Positions 1-7,827 are shown, counted from the stretch's first letter. The stretch: DNA of 14,274 nt from Oscillospiraceae bacterium (GCA_902767145.1 CACXGG010000091.1:1-14274), one strand, 5' to 3'. Notes: generated from the letters alone by a model not told the origin. Translations and numbers: made by a program.

Positions 1-998
1 AGAAGAACGGGCCGAAGTCTGTCCTTCCACGGACCGCGCAGGATATGCTTAGACACGAAGTCGTGCATCTGCCCGCTCATCCCGTTAAATCCCATAGAGG
101 AATATGTCATGACCGCTTCCGGGGTCAGAAAGGACTCTCCTTTCGCAAGTTTCCATTCAAATGAAGAGGGGTTGATACCGGAAAGGAACCTCACCTTTCC
201 GTAGGGGCTCTTCTCCACCGACTCATAATGGTCGCCGCTGTAGACGAGATTAAGACCATATACATCGCCGTGATCCTCTGTGCAGCCGCGCTTTGACAGC
301 ATAACGAAAGGGTTGGCTCTATTGGAGGAGTTGCCCGTACAGGACGAATTCACAAGGCGCGCCGATGAAACGGACATATCCGTTCGCTTCATCTCCCTGG
401 CCCAGGCCCCGGTGAATGTGCTAAAGACATAATCCCCGGGATCAAAGTCGAGCTGGGTGCTCATGATCTTCCTGATCCTGATATCACCTTCGCTTTCATT
501 TATCAGCCGTGAAGACCTTGTGATGACATCAGTATCGGGATAAACACAGTAGATGAGCTCGAGCCTCATGAGGCTCTCCTTATCCTCCAGAGTGACAGTG
601 AGAACTTCTGCTTCTTCTCCATATGATGTGGGAAGACCTTCCGTACCACCGTCCCTTCCGGTGCTCTTTTCAAAGCTCCTGTACAGGAAGTCAGATGTGC
701 TGCTTCCGTCGGAGCCTGTTATCTCGAGAAATGGTTCTCTTACATCGCCCTTTCCGGGGGAGCTCATTTCGAGCCTCATATCCTCAAGGGAGAAGTTGCC
801 GTGTTCCGGTGAATACACAACTGATGTCCCCGGGGCAAATTCATGCTGTTCCGTAAGGCCGTCTTCGTCGTCCAGATGGATCTTACGGCCGTAGTACAGA
901 TGTTCCATATGACCTGTTTCCAGTACCTTCATAGCATAGGTCGTATGAGCGGTATCGAGGATAAACAGCGGGTCCTTTTCGCCTTTTACAGTGATCAT
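1..998 (-). CDS. GH36 alpha-galactosidase, N-terminal part (3' end cut by window edge)
   Basis: I translated 332 codons from an ATG at 998 to the left edge without a stop. The product begins MITVKGEKDPLFILDT. It resembles the N-terminal beta-sandwich of GH36 alpha-galactosidases, which hydrolyse terminal alpha-1,6-galactose from melibiose and raffinose. The last visible residues, ILRGPWKDRLRPVL, match the stretch that leads into the family's catalytic barrel. The catalytic aspartates would lie outside the window, and family members are usually about 700-750 residues, so less than half is seen. No signal peptide is visible, so the enzyme is probably cytoplasmic and acts on imported sugar. The ribosome site AAGGAG (1008-1013) lies inside the last codons of the upstream symporter gene, whose stop is only 5 nt away, implying translational coupling and one operon. 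Family identification is by recognised motif, not by search. Confidence 0.88.
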   Translation of the reverse strand, partial: MITVKGEKDPLFILDTAHTTYAMKVLETGHMEHLYYGRKIHLDDEDGLTEQHEFAPGTSVVYSPEHGNFSLEDMRLEMSSPGKGDVREPFLEITGSDGSSTSDFLYRSFEKSTGRDGGTEGLPTSYGEEAEVLTVTLEDKESLMRLELIYCVYPDTDVITRSSRLINESEGDIRIRKIMSTQLDFDPGDYVFSTFTGAWAREMKRTDMSVSSARLVNSSCTGNSSNRANPFVMLSKRGCTEDHGDVYGLNLVYSGDHYESVEKSPYGKVRFLSGINPSSFEWKLAKGESFLTPEAVMTYSSMGFNGMSGQMHDFVSKHILRGPWKDRLRPVL

Positions 999-1003
999 AG
1001 ATA

Positions 1004-2818
1004 TCAGCTCCTTGACTTAAGTTCTTCGGAGATCTCACCAAGTTTCTCATCTGTAAGGATATACCTTGACCTGAATACGAGCAATGCTATCACGAGGACT
1101 GCAATGGGCGTCAGGGTCATTACCATACGGAGTCCGAAGACTGCACCGGTATCGATCGTCTCCACTACATTTCCCTTTATGGAGGTTACCTTTTCCATGA
1201 GAACTGTAAATGTCATATCCACATCGCTGTTCTCCTGGATGTTGAAGACCGAGAGGCAGATCGCAGCAACGAGAGCCGCAACACCGGAAGCCAGCTTGAC
1301 CACGAAGGTCTGCATGGAGAAGATGACCGACTCATCCCTTCTGCCGTTCTTGAACTCACCATAGTCACAGGTGTTGGCAAGGAAGATGGTGCAGATGACA
1401 TTTAGTATTCCCACCGCACTCATGATGAAGAATCCGGGCACGAAGAAGGGATATACGCTCTTAGCTCCCATAAGGGACATGGCCAGGAGGATCAGATATC
1501 CGCCGATGGCTGAGAAGACACCGATATAGAAGATCTTTATGGTGTTGAAGGCCTTCCTGAGGAGCGGGAAGAAGAGCATCATGGCAAGGATCTGCATTCC
1601 CCCTGCAAAAGTATTGAACAGAGTGTAGTTGCCCTGCCAGTTGGAACCTGCGAGATCATACTTGAAGAAATAGATGAGCAGGTTGGAAGTGATATATGTC
1701 GCCGTATTGAAAAGTACGATGGTGATGACCACCGTCATGGCCTGATCATTGCCAAGGAGCGCCTTGAACATCTGTCCCACAGACGCCGTCTTCATATCGA
1801 CAGAGGACTTCTCCTTGATGCAGATACAGGTGATGCTGATGAAGATGATGAACAGTACCCCGACCACGATGGAGAAGGCGCTGAAGCCCAGACGCTCGAC
1901 CTCGAGCGTTGAGTTCATCGTGAGCTGCGCGCTTACGGTATCAGTTTCCCTGATCTTCTCAAATGCATCGTGATCCACATAGAAGACAAGACCTGCCTGA
2001 CTGCTGTTTTCAGAATCCATGACGAATTCCACTCTTGATGTCTCAGGAGCAACGCCGTTAACTGTAAATACGCTTTCTGTATTATCGCTGTTAAAGACAT
2101 ATGCGCCTTCGAACGCTCTCCCGGATCCCGTGATGCTCACGGAGATATCAGCATCTTCCTTCTCATATCCGATGACATTCGAAGTCGGATTGCCGTCCTG
2201 ATCCAGCTCGATCACATAAGTGCTGAAGGATGTGTCCGCTGAAGAGATCTCCTTTGTGATGTTGTCAGAGCTCTTTGAAGCCAGCGAAGAACCAATGGCG
2301 GAGACTGCCATTACAGTGATGATGGTAACGATGGCAGAGCCGACTCCGGCACAGGAACGGCCAAGGGCTGAAAGTCCCTCTCTCTCCTTGCCGCCTTCTG
2401 TGAAAGCGGGGATCATTGACCAGTAGGGGATATCCATCATGGTGTAGGTAACGCCCCAGAGGATATATGTTACAGCTGCATAGGCGATGAGGCCCTTGCC
2501 GTCCAGGGACGGAGGTGCTGAGAACATAAGTACCAGGATCACGGCATTAGTGATCGTGCCTATGAGGAGCCAGGGGCGGAACTTGCCCCACCTGGTCTTC
2601 GTCCTGGCGACAACGATGCCCATGATAGGGTCATTGAACGCATCAAATATCCTCGCCACCAGCAATATGACGCCCATGGCGATGGCACTCGTCTTCAGGA
2701 TGTCCTGGAAGTAGTAAAGGACATAGGAAGCCGAGAGCATATAGACCATATCCTTACCTACAGCTCCTATGCCGTAGGCAAATTTCTCGATACCTGTTAA
2801 ACCTTTCTTAGTTTCCAT
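1004..2818 (-). CDS. MelB-type (GPH family) galactoside:cation symporter with a large extracytoplasmic insertion
   Basis: This 604-residue membrane protein belongs to the glycoside-pentoside-hexuronide:cation symporters and probably imports an alpha-galactoside with Na+ or H+. The helix 2 motif DAFNDP (59-64) supplies the two aspartates matching the MelB cation-site pair. It is followed by WGKFRPWLLIG (77-87) and by MDIPYWSMIP (128-137), the family loop after helix 4. Late motifs are CDYGEFK (484-490) and VVK, whose K508 corresponds to the helix 11 lysine of MelB. E. coli MelB has 473 residues. The excess is mostly one polar, probably beta-rich segment at about 179-310 between helices 5 and 6, plus a smaller one at about 526-558 between helices 11 and 12; both loops should face outward. 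AAAGGAG precedes the ATG by 8 nt. It sits between the GT-like gene and the alpha-galactosidase gene, which points to melibiose- or raffinose-type substrates. Confidence 0.9.
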   Translation of the reverse strand: METKKGLTGIEKFAYGIGAVGKDMVYMLSASYVLYYFQDILKTSAIAMGVILLVARIFDAFNDPIMGIVVARTKTRWGKFRPWLLIGTITNAVILVLMFSAPPSLDGKGLIAYAAVTYILWGVTYTMMDIPYWSMIPAFTEGGKEREGLSALGRSCAGVGSAIVTIITVMAVSAIGSSLASKSSDNITKEISSADTSFSTYVIELDQDGNPTSNVIGYEKEDADISVSITGSGRAFEGAYVFNSDNTESVFTVNGVAPETSRVEFVMDSENSSQAGLVFYVDHDAFEKIRETDTVSAQLTMNSTLEVERLGFSAFSIVVGVLFIIFISITCICIKEKSSVDMKTASVGQMFKALLGNDQAMTVVITIVLFNTATYITSNLLIYFFKYDLAGSNWQGNYTLFNTFAGGMQILAMMLFFPLLRKAFNTIKIFYIGVFSAIGGYLILLAMSLMGAKSVYPFFVPGFFIMSAVGILNVICTIFLANTCDYGEFKNGRRDESVIFSMQTFVVKLASGVAALVAAICLSVFNIQENSDVDMTFTVLMEKVTSIKGNVVETIDTGAVFGLRMVMTLTPIAVLVIALLVFRSRYILTDEKLGEISEELKSRS

Positions 2819-2833
2819 AGCACATCTCCTTTC

Positions 2834-4300
2834 TCATCTTTTCATTCCCATTGCTATCTTTACGACTTCATATGCGCCGTCATAGATGCCGAGGTCTTTG
2901 TTCCTTACTATGCATTCACACATTCCCGGAAGAAGACTGCCGTCTTCCATGAAGAGCCTTATCATCTGAAGGGTGTGGGGGATATCCCTGCACTCCAGGG
3001 TGCCGTCTCCGATCTCCGCCGAGTGGATCGCACCCCACTGCTCATGTCCGCCGATCCTCCTGATAAAGAGCTTCGGCACAGGATAGAAGGCAAGCTCTGA
3101 AGGCTTGGTCACGAGAACGTCGCAGGACCTCATCAGAAGGTTCGTCGCATATACCGCTTCGAAGATATTCTCATGACAGAACAGGTGTATTCCCTGAACA
3201 TCCCCGTCCATTGCCTCCTCACAGAACTTTCTTGTACCGTTCCAGTCGTTGAAATGGGTCTTTGAGATCTCCTCTATACCGGGGACCATCCTCTTCAGGT
3301 CTTCCCAGACATTCTGATAGTCGCCGGTATTCACATAGAGCGCTGCTTTTCCGTTTTTGATATCGGGCATCAGGTCGTTTATTATGGCCGCGAAGATCTC
3401 CTTCTGGGCGCCGGCTCCTCCGATGGTAAGAAGGAACCTCATGGGTTTGCCGTTCTTCTTGCGCTCCAGGCGTTTTCTGCAGTCTTCCCCGATATTCGAT
3501 GTGAGTTCATGGTCGATGTAGTGACCCGTGTACTTAAGGCTGTCCGCCGGCATGGGAGCCAGGACCTTATTCCCGTCCATACCGTTGCAGATCCTGTAGC
3601 CCTGATAAGCATAACGGGTCTGGACCGTGTGGATGCTCCCTTCAGCAAAGTGAAGAGCCATGGGCCAGTTGTCGGGGATCGCATTGACCACATATTCCAT
3701 CCCTGCATGGATCGCAGCCTGAGCCGGCCAGACATGGGTCGCCACCACGGGGATATCCTTTGGTACATTTTTATATACCGGAGCCATCAGCTCCGCATTC
3801 TTCTGATCAGCCGCATTGTAGGACAGCTTCCTGAAGCCTTCATAGTTCATGGGTTCCCAGAAGAGCTTATTGAAGAGCCTTGACTTCTGGGACATTCTCG
3901 AGCCCATGGAATAGAGATCGTTCTGGGCGGAGATCACCTTGGTGCATGTGGTCTCAGGGTAGGAATTAAGATCCATCCAGTAGGGTATATATCCCATGGA
4001 ATTAGCAGCCGACGCGATCGCCATGGAGATCCTGTAGTGGCCGAAGCCCATCCTGATGTTTCCAACGATCAGGCCCTTTTCCCGGTCAAATCCCTCTGAT
4101 GTTCCCTCTGCCGCATCCCCCACAGCGATATTTCTGACCCCGAGGATATCTCCTATATATTCATTATCAACGACCCTTGCGGAATAATCCTTTCCTGAGT
4201 CGTCACCGAACTTCCGGGCATATTTGTTCTTGGATCTTACGGCTTTGTTATAGACTTTTCCGGACTGGACATTACCGAATATAACTTTAGACTTTTCCAT
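2834..4300 (-). CDS. GT-B-fold glycosyltransferase-like protein of unknown specificity
   Basis: This 488-residue protein has no signal peptide or obvious membrane helix. After about 70 polar, basic N-terminal residues comes GLIVGNIRMGFGHYR (76-90), which resembles the N-terminal glycine-rich loop of MGDG-synthase/MurG-like (GT28) enzymes. A second half begins at RFLLTIGGAGAQ (288-299). VLVTKPSELAFYPVP (395-409) followed by GGHEQW (417-422) resembles the donor-binding region of GT28 proteins. I therefore see a two-Rossmann GT-B architecture, but donor and acceptor cannot be read from sequence. It is the second gene of the TetR, this protein, symporter, alpha-galactosidase run, with 15-16 nt gaps on each side, and AAAGGAG (4307-4313) lies 6 nt before the ATG. 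An attractive inference is a UDP-galactose-dependent transferase, because the divergent galK-galT pair supplies that donor. It may instead be a conserved protein of unassigned domain. Confidence 0.7.
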   Translation of the reverse strand: MEKSKVIFGNVQSGKVYNKAVRSKNKYARKFGDDSGKDYSARVVDNEYIGDILGVRNIAVGDAAEGTSEGFDREKGLIVGNIRMGFGHYRISMAIASAANSMGYIPYWMDLNSYPETTCTKVISAQNDLYSMGSRMSQKSRLFNKLFWEPMNYEGFRKLSYNAADQKNAELMAPVYKNVPKDIPVVATHVWPAQAAIHAGMEYVVNAIPDNWPMALHFAEGSIHTVQTRYAYQGYRICNGMDGNKVLAPMPADSLKYTGHYIDHELTSNIGEDCRKRLERKKNGKPMRFLLTIGGAGAQKEIFAAIINDLMPDIKNGKAALYVNTGDYQNVWEDLKRMVPGIEEISKTHFNDWNGTRKFCEEAMDGDVQGIHLFCHENIFEAVYATNLLMRSCDVLVTKPSELAFYPVPKLFIRRIGGHEQWGAIHSAEIGDGTLECRDIPHTLQMIRLFMEDGSLLPGMCECIVRNKDLGIYDGAYEVVKIAMGMKR

Positions 4301-4316
4301 TTCCCTCTCCTTTCAG

Positions 4317-4883
4317 TTATGCCTTGATGCCGTTTAAGAGGATGTCGACGACCTCGTTAAGGAAATCGTTATATTTCTTTCCGCTCCCTTTCATTACATT
4401 CTGTTCAAAAGCTCTCTCCAGGGTCGCCTCCATCATGATCTTGAAGATCCCAAAATCTGCATCCTGCCTTATGAGACCCTCATCCCTTCCCTGCTCCAGG
4501 AGCCTGAAGGTGGGTTCCCAGCCTGTCTCGATACGGCGCTGGAGCTTCCTGTATACTTTGGGATACTTTTCACTTAAGGGATAGAGCTCCTGGAAATTGA
4601 TATTCTTGTAGCTCTCGGGCATTGCTGATAAGAGGAGCTTTATCTTTTCGAGAGTGGTATATCCTTCTGTCTCAAGTATCTCCTTCTCCTTTGCCTTGAT
4701 GTTGTCGTAGACATAATCCACCATGGCATCAAAGATCTCATCCTTGCCCCTGAACTCTTTATAGATAGTCTTCTTGGACATATGAAGCTCTTCGGCAACA
4801 TCGTCCACTGTGAGCTTCAGGCCCTTCTTATTAAAGACCTGTATCGTTCCTTTAAGTATCTTTTCCTTCGTTTCTGTCAACAC
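4317..4883 (-). CDS. TetR/AcrR-family transcriptional regulator
   Basis: This 188-residue protein has an N-terminal TetR-type DNA-binding domain. The helix-turn-helix covers residues 25-44, with LTVDDVAEELHMSKKTIYKEF as its core, followed by the usual KDEIF segment. The C-terminal helical part (about 60-188) would bind the effector and dimerise; it is too variable to predict the ligand. I place the start at GTG 4881-4883 because GGAGG (4892-4896) lies 8 nt upstream. The frame also opens at GTG 4890-4892 (191 residues), but that codon overlaps the ribosome site itself. The gene is first in the leftward operon and divergent from galK. Two 28-bp inverted repeats just upstream (4900-4927 and 4972-4999) are probable binding sites, so it likely represses its own operon and perhaps galK-galT. 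The inducer is unknown. Confidence 0.88.
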   Translation of the reverse strand: MLTETKEKILKGTIQVFNKKGLKLTVDDVAEELHMSKKTIYKEFRGKDEIFDAMVDYVYDNIKAKEKEILETEGYTTLEKIKLLLSAMPESYKNINFQELYPLSEKYPKVYRKLQRRIETGWEPTFRLLEQGRDEGLIRQDADFGIFKIMMEATLERAFEQNVMKGSGKKYNDFLNEVVDILLNGIKA

Positions 4884-4891
4884 TTCAGGCA

Positions 4892-4896
4892 CCTCC
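4892..4896 (-). promoter_or_regulatory. Ribosome binding site that decides the tetR-family gene start
   Basis: The minus strand reads GGAGG here, 8 nt before the GTG at 4881-4883. It overlaps the more upstream in-frame GTG at 4890-4892, so that codon is unlikely to be the initiator. Confidence 0.7.
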
Positions 4897-4899
4897 GTC

Positions 4900-4927
4900 G
4901 GAAACTGATTTCACAATTTCAGTTTCC
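4900..4927. promoter_or_regulatory. Inverted-repeat operator 1, probable TetR-family binding site
   Basis: A 28-bp imperfect palindrome has perfect 9-bp arms GGAAACTGA and TCAGTTTCC around the 10-bp centre TTTCACAATT. It begins 3 bp beyond the ribosome site of the regulator gene and covers the region where its transcript would start. That position suits autorepression. It matches operator 2 at 23 of 28 positions. Confidence 0.8.
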
Positions 4928-4933
4928 ACCTTA

Positions 4934-4939
4934 ATGATA
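4934..4939 (-). promoter_or_regulatory. Candidate -10 box for the leftward regulator/alpha-galactoside operon
   Basis: The minus strand reads TATCAT, five of six matches to TATAAT, about 50 nt upstream of the regulator start. Operator 1 begins 6 bp downstream, so a bound repressor would cover the start point. At 17-bp spacing the -35 is TGGCTT, a poor match, so this is tentative. Confidence 0.4.
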
Positions 4940-4971
4940 ACAGGAACGCAGACCCAAAGCCACTTTTCCAT

Positions 4972-4999
4972 GGAAACTGTTTTTACAAATTTTGTTTCC
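4972..4999. promoter_or_regulatory. Inverted-repeat operator 2, probable TetR-family binding site
   Basis: This 28-bp imperfect palindrome has arms GGAAAC and GTTTCC and a 16-bp AT-rich centre. It has the same length and organisation as operator 1, differing at only 5 positions. It starts exactly 72 bp from operator 1, close to seven helical turns, so the two sites should lie on a similar face of the DNA. It ends 22 bp before the putative galK -35 box and lies upstream of the likely leftward promoter. Confidence 0.78.
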
Positions 5000-5021
5000 A
5001 CACCTTGTGCACTTTTCCTAA

Positions 5022-5050
5022 ATGACTGTTTGATAAAAGATAACTATAAT
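5022..5050 (+). promoter_or_regulatory. Promoter of galK-galT
   Basis: ATGACT (5022-5027, four of six matches to TTGACA) and a perfect TATAAT (5045-5050) are separated by 17 bp. The -10 lies 30 nt before the galK ATG, leaving a short leader that carries AAGGAG at 5068-5073. Confidence 0.7.
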
Positions 5051-5080
5051 CAAGGCAGTAAGCTTTGAAGGAGTATTATT

Positions 5081-6331
5081 ATGATGGATCTGTCCAGGAT
5101 TGATTTTAAGGATATTTATTATACTGACGAAGCAGCCGCTTCCCAGCCTGAAAGATATTCCAGAGCCATAGAAGAGTTTCGAAGAACATTCCCCGGCACG
5201 GAACCGGAAGCGATATTCAGTGCTCCCGGAAGGACTGAGATCGGCGGCAACCATACTGATCACCAGCACGGAGAAGTCCTGGCCGCATCCATAAACAGGG
5301 ATGCCATCGCTGTAGCCGCACCCAGGGAAGACAATAAAGTAAACGTCCTTGCTGAAGGATTTGGAATGACTGAGATCCTTCCCGGCGAACTCGATATTAG
5401 AGAAGACGAAAAGGGAACCACCGCCGCACTCATCAGAGGAGTCCTCGCAGGACTTAAGGATGAGGGATATGTATCCGGCGGCTTTGATGCCTATATAACA
5501 AGCGATGTCCTTATAGGCGCAGGCCTGTCCTCATCAGCTGCCTTTGAGACGCTTATCGGCACCATTGTCTCAGGTCTTTACTACAACATGGAGATCGATC
5601 CGGTCCTGATCGCCAGAAAAGGACAGTATGCTGAGAATTTATTCTTTGGCAAGCCCTGCGGACTGATGGACCAGATGGCCTGCTCAGTGGGAAGTCTCGT
5701 ATATATCGATTTCGAAGATCCTTCCAATCCCAAAGTTGAAAAGGTGGAATGCGACCTTGATGAGGCCGGCCTTGCCCTTTGCATAACAGACACCAAAGGT
5801 TCCCATGCGGATCTTACGGATGAGTATGCTGCAATACCAGGCGAGATGAAGAAGATCGCTAATGCTCTTGGCCACGATGTCTTAAGAAATGTGACACTGG
5901 AGGATATCGTCTCCAACATCTCCATGTTAAGGAGCGAAGCTGGAGACCGTGCAGTCCTCAGGGCGATCCACTTCATAAATGAGACCATACGCGCCCGCGA
6001 AGAGGCAAAGGCTCTTAAGGGCGGAGATATCGAAGCATTCCTTGATATCGTAAGGCAGTCAGGGAACTCCTCCTTTAAGTATCTTCAGAATGTCTATTCC
6101 AACAGGGATATCACCTCTCAGAACGTCTCTCTCGCCCTCGCCGTAAGCGACAGCATAACAGGCCCCTCCGAGGCATCAAGAGTTCACGGCGGCGGATTTG
6201 CAGGAACGATCCAGGCCTTTGTGAAGAAGGAAAATGCCGCAAGGTACAAAGAATATATGGACAGGGTCTTCGGTGAAGGCGCCTGTGAGATACTGGCCAT
6301 CAGAAGATATGGCGGCATCCGTGTGCTTTGA
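5081..6331 (+). CDS. galK: Galactokinase
   Basis: This cytoplasmic GHMP-family kinase phosphorylates galactose on C1 with ATP, the first step of the Leloir pathway. The galactokinase signature APGRTEIGGNHTDHQHG (48-64) includes R51, the usual catalytic arginine. The GHMP ATP-binding motif is IGAGLSSSAAFE (145-156). CGLMDQ (193-198) carries the catalytic-base aspartate D197, and motif 3 is HGGGFAGTIQAF (369-380). At 416 residues it is slightly longer than typical (about 390). The GGNHTDHQHG variant instead of the common GEHTDYNGG is, from memory, usual in Clostridia. Two adjacent ATGs (5081 and 5084) can start it; AAGGAG ends 7 nt before the first. It is followed by galT and is divergent from the alpha-galactoside operon, so it receives galactose released by the GH36 enzyme. 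Confidence 0.96.
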   Translation: MMDLSRIDFKDIYYTDEAAASQPERYSRAIEEFRRTFPGTEPEAIFSAPGRTEIGGNHTDHQHGEVLAASINRDAIAVAAPREDNKVNVLAEGFGMTEILPGELDIREDEKGTTAALIRGVLAGLKDEGYVSGGFDAYITSDVLIGAGLSSSAAFETLIGTIVSGLYYNMEIDPVLIARKGQYAENLFFGKPCGLMDQMACSVGSLVYIDFEDPSNPKVEKVECDLDEAGLALCITDTKGSHADLTDEYAAIPGEMKKIANALGHDVLRNVTLEDIVSNISMLRSEAGDRAVLRAIHFINETIRAREEAKALKGGDIEAFLDIVRQSGNSSFKYLQNVYSNRDITSQNVSLALAVSDSITGPSEASRVHGGGFAGTIQAFVKKENAARYKEYMDRVFGEGACEILAIRRYGGIRVL

Positions 6332-6332
6332 T

Positions 6333-6337
6333 GGAGG
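6333..6337 (+). promoter_or_regulatory. Ribosome binding site that decides the galT start
   Basis: GGAGG lies 5 nt before ATG 6343-6345. The in-frame TTG at 6328 and ATG at 6331 overlap the galK stop, but neither has a ribosome site upstream. ATG 6343 therefore fits best, with galK and galT translationally coupled. Confidence 0.7.
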
Positions 6338-6342
6338 ACATC

Positions 6343-7827
6343 ATGATAGATACATATATAACTGAACTTGTTAACTACGGTATCCGTGAGCATCTTATAG
6401 ACAGTCTCGACCGCGTCTATATGACAAACCGGCTCCTGGAGTTTTTCGGTCTGGTCGAATATAAGGAACCTGATGATATCCCTGAACCAAGGGACCTTCA
6501 TCTCATTCTCGAGGATATGATCGACTGGTCGCTTCGCAATGGTATCTTAGACAGCGACACCACTGCAGCCAGGGATCTCTGGGATACGAAGATCATGGGC
6601 GTCATCACCCCTCCCCCCTCATCTGTCGTCAGAAAGTTCAATGAGCTTCTCAAATACTCTGCAAAGGATGCCACCGACTGGTACTATTCCTTTTCAAAGG
6701 CGACCAACTATATCCGCACGGACCGCATCGCAAAGGATGTAAAGTGGATATCCCCCACATCATTCGGAGATATCGACATAACCATAAACCTCAGCAAACC
6801 TGAGAAGGATCCCAGGGATATCGCAGCTGCGGGCAAGGCGAAGAGCACCTCCTACCCGAAGTGTCTTCTCTGCGCCGAAAACGAGGGTTATTCCGGGACT
6901 CTCACCCATCCTGCAAGACAGAACCACAGGATTATCCCTATCACCTTGGACGGAGAAGAATACTATCTTCAGTACTCCCCTTATGTCTACTATAACGAGC
7001 ACTGCATAATCCTGAACAAAAAGCATGTTCCCATGGTGATAGACAGGAGCACCTTCAAGAAGCTCTTATCCTTCGTGGAGCAGTTCCCGCACTATACTGC
7101 AGGATCCAACGCCGACCTTCCCATCGTCGGGGGTTCGATCTTAAGCCACGATCATTTCCAGGGCGGCGCATATACATTCCCTATGGCAAGAGCCGGATAC
7201 AGGAACACATTTACGATACCGGGATTTGAGGATCTGACCGCAGGCATCATAAACTGGCCCATGTCAGTTATCAGGCTTCAGGGGGATTCCATCGACCGTC
7301 TTACGGACTGTGCTGACCTTATCCTTGGAAAATGGAGAGCCTATACAGACGAAGATGCATTTATATTTGCACAGACGGAGCAGGTTCCCCACAATGCCAT
7401 CACTCCCATCGCAAGGAAGAATGCCGAAGGAAAGTTCGAACTCGATCTCGTACTCAGGAACAATATAACCACTGACGAGCATCCCATGGGCGTATATCAT
7501 CCCCATGCCAAATACCATCACATCAAGAAAGAGAACATCGGTCTCATCGAAGTAATGGGTCTGGCGATCATCCCCTCAAGGCTCAAGAAAGAGATGGCAG
7601 AACTTGAAGAAGCCCTCCTGACAGGCGCTGATATCAGAGCAAATGAGAATATCTCAAAGCATGCCGACTGGGTCGGAGAATGGCGGGATTCCTACGATCT
7701 GTCTTCCCCCGAAGGAGTACAGGAAGCCATAAGGGCAGAGATCGGCAAGACCTTCGCCAACATCCTTGGATGTGCAGGGGTTTACAAAAACGACGAAGAC
7801 TTCATGAGGTTCATAAGGACCATCTGA
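6343..7827 (+). CDS. galT: UTP/UDP-glucose-hexose-1-phosphate uridylyltransferase, class II
   Basis: This enzyme transfers UMP from UDP-glucose to galactose-1-phosphate through a uridylylated histidine, giving UDP-galactose and glucose-1-phosphate. The 494-residue length and the opening MIDTYITELVNYGI fit the Firmicutes class II type rather than the roughly 350-residue class I enzyme. The active-site segment is GGSILSHDHFQGG (261-273 from this start), containing the HxH pair. An upstream CLLC pair is at 174-177. The frame is also open from TTG 6328 and ATG 6331, but GGAGG at 6333-6337 supports ATG 6343, a start that agrees with the remembered N-terminus of family members. The start is 11 nt after the galK stop, so the two form one transcription unit. 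galE is absent from the window. Confidence 0.94.
   Translation: MIDTYITELVNYGIREHLIDSLDRVYMTNRLLEFFGLVEYKEPDDIPEPRDLHLILEDMIDWSLRNGILDSDTTAARDLWDTKIMGVITPPPSSVVRKFNELLKYSAKDATDWYYSFSKATNYIRTDRIAKDVKWISPTSFGDIDITINLSKPEKDPRDIAAAGKAKSTSYPKCLLCAENEGYSGTLTHPARQNHRIIPITLDGEEYYLQYSPYVYYNEHCIILNKKHVPMVIDRSTFKKLLSFVEQFPHYTAGSNADLPIVGGSILSHDHFQGGAYTFPMARAGYRNTFTIPGFEDLTAGIINWPMSVIRLQGDSIDRLTDCADLILGKWRAYTDEDAFIFAQTEQVPHNAITPIARKNAEGKFELDLVLRNNITTDEHPMGVYHPHAKYHHIKKENIGLIEVMGLAIIPSRLKKEMAELEEALLTGADIRANENISKHADWVGEWRDSYDLSSPEGVQEAIRAEIGKTFANILGCAGVYKNDEDFMRFIRTI

Noticed and set aside
843..1364. A 173-codon plus-strand open frame over the symporter/alpha-galactosidase junction
   Set aside because: It crosses two real genes antisense and has no promoter or ribosome site.
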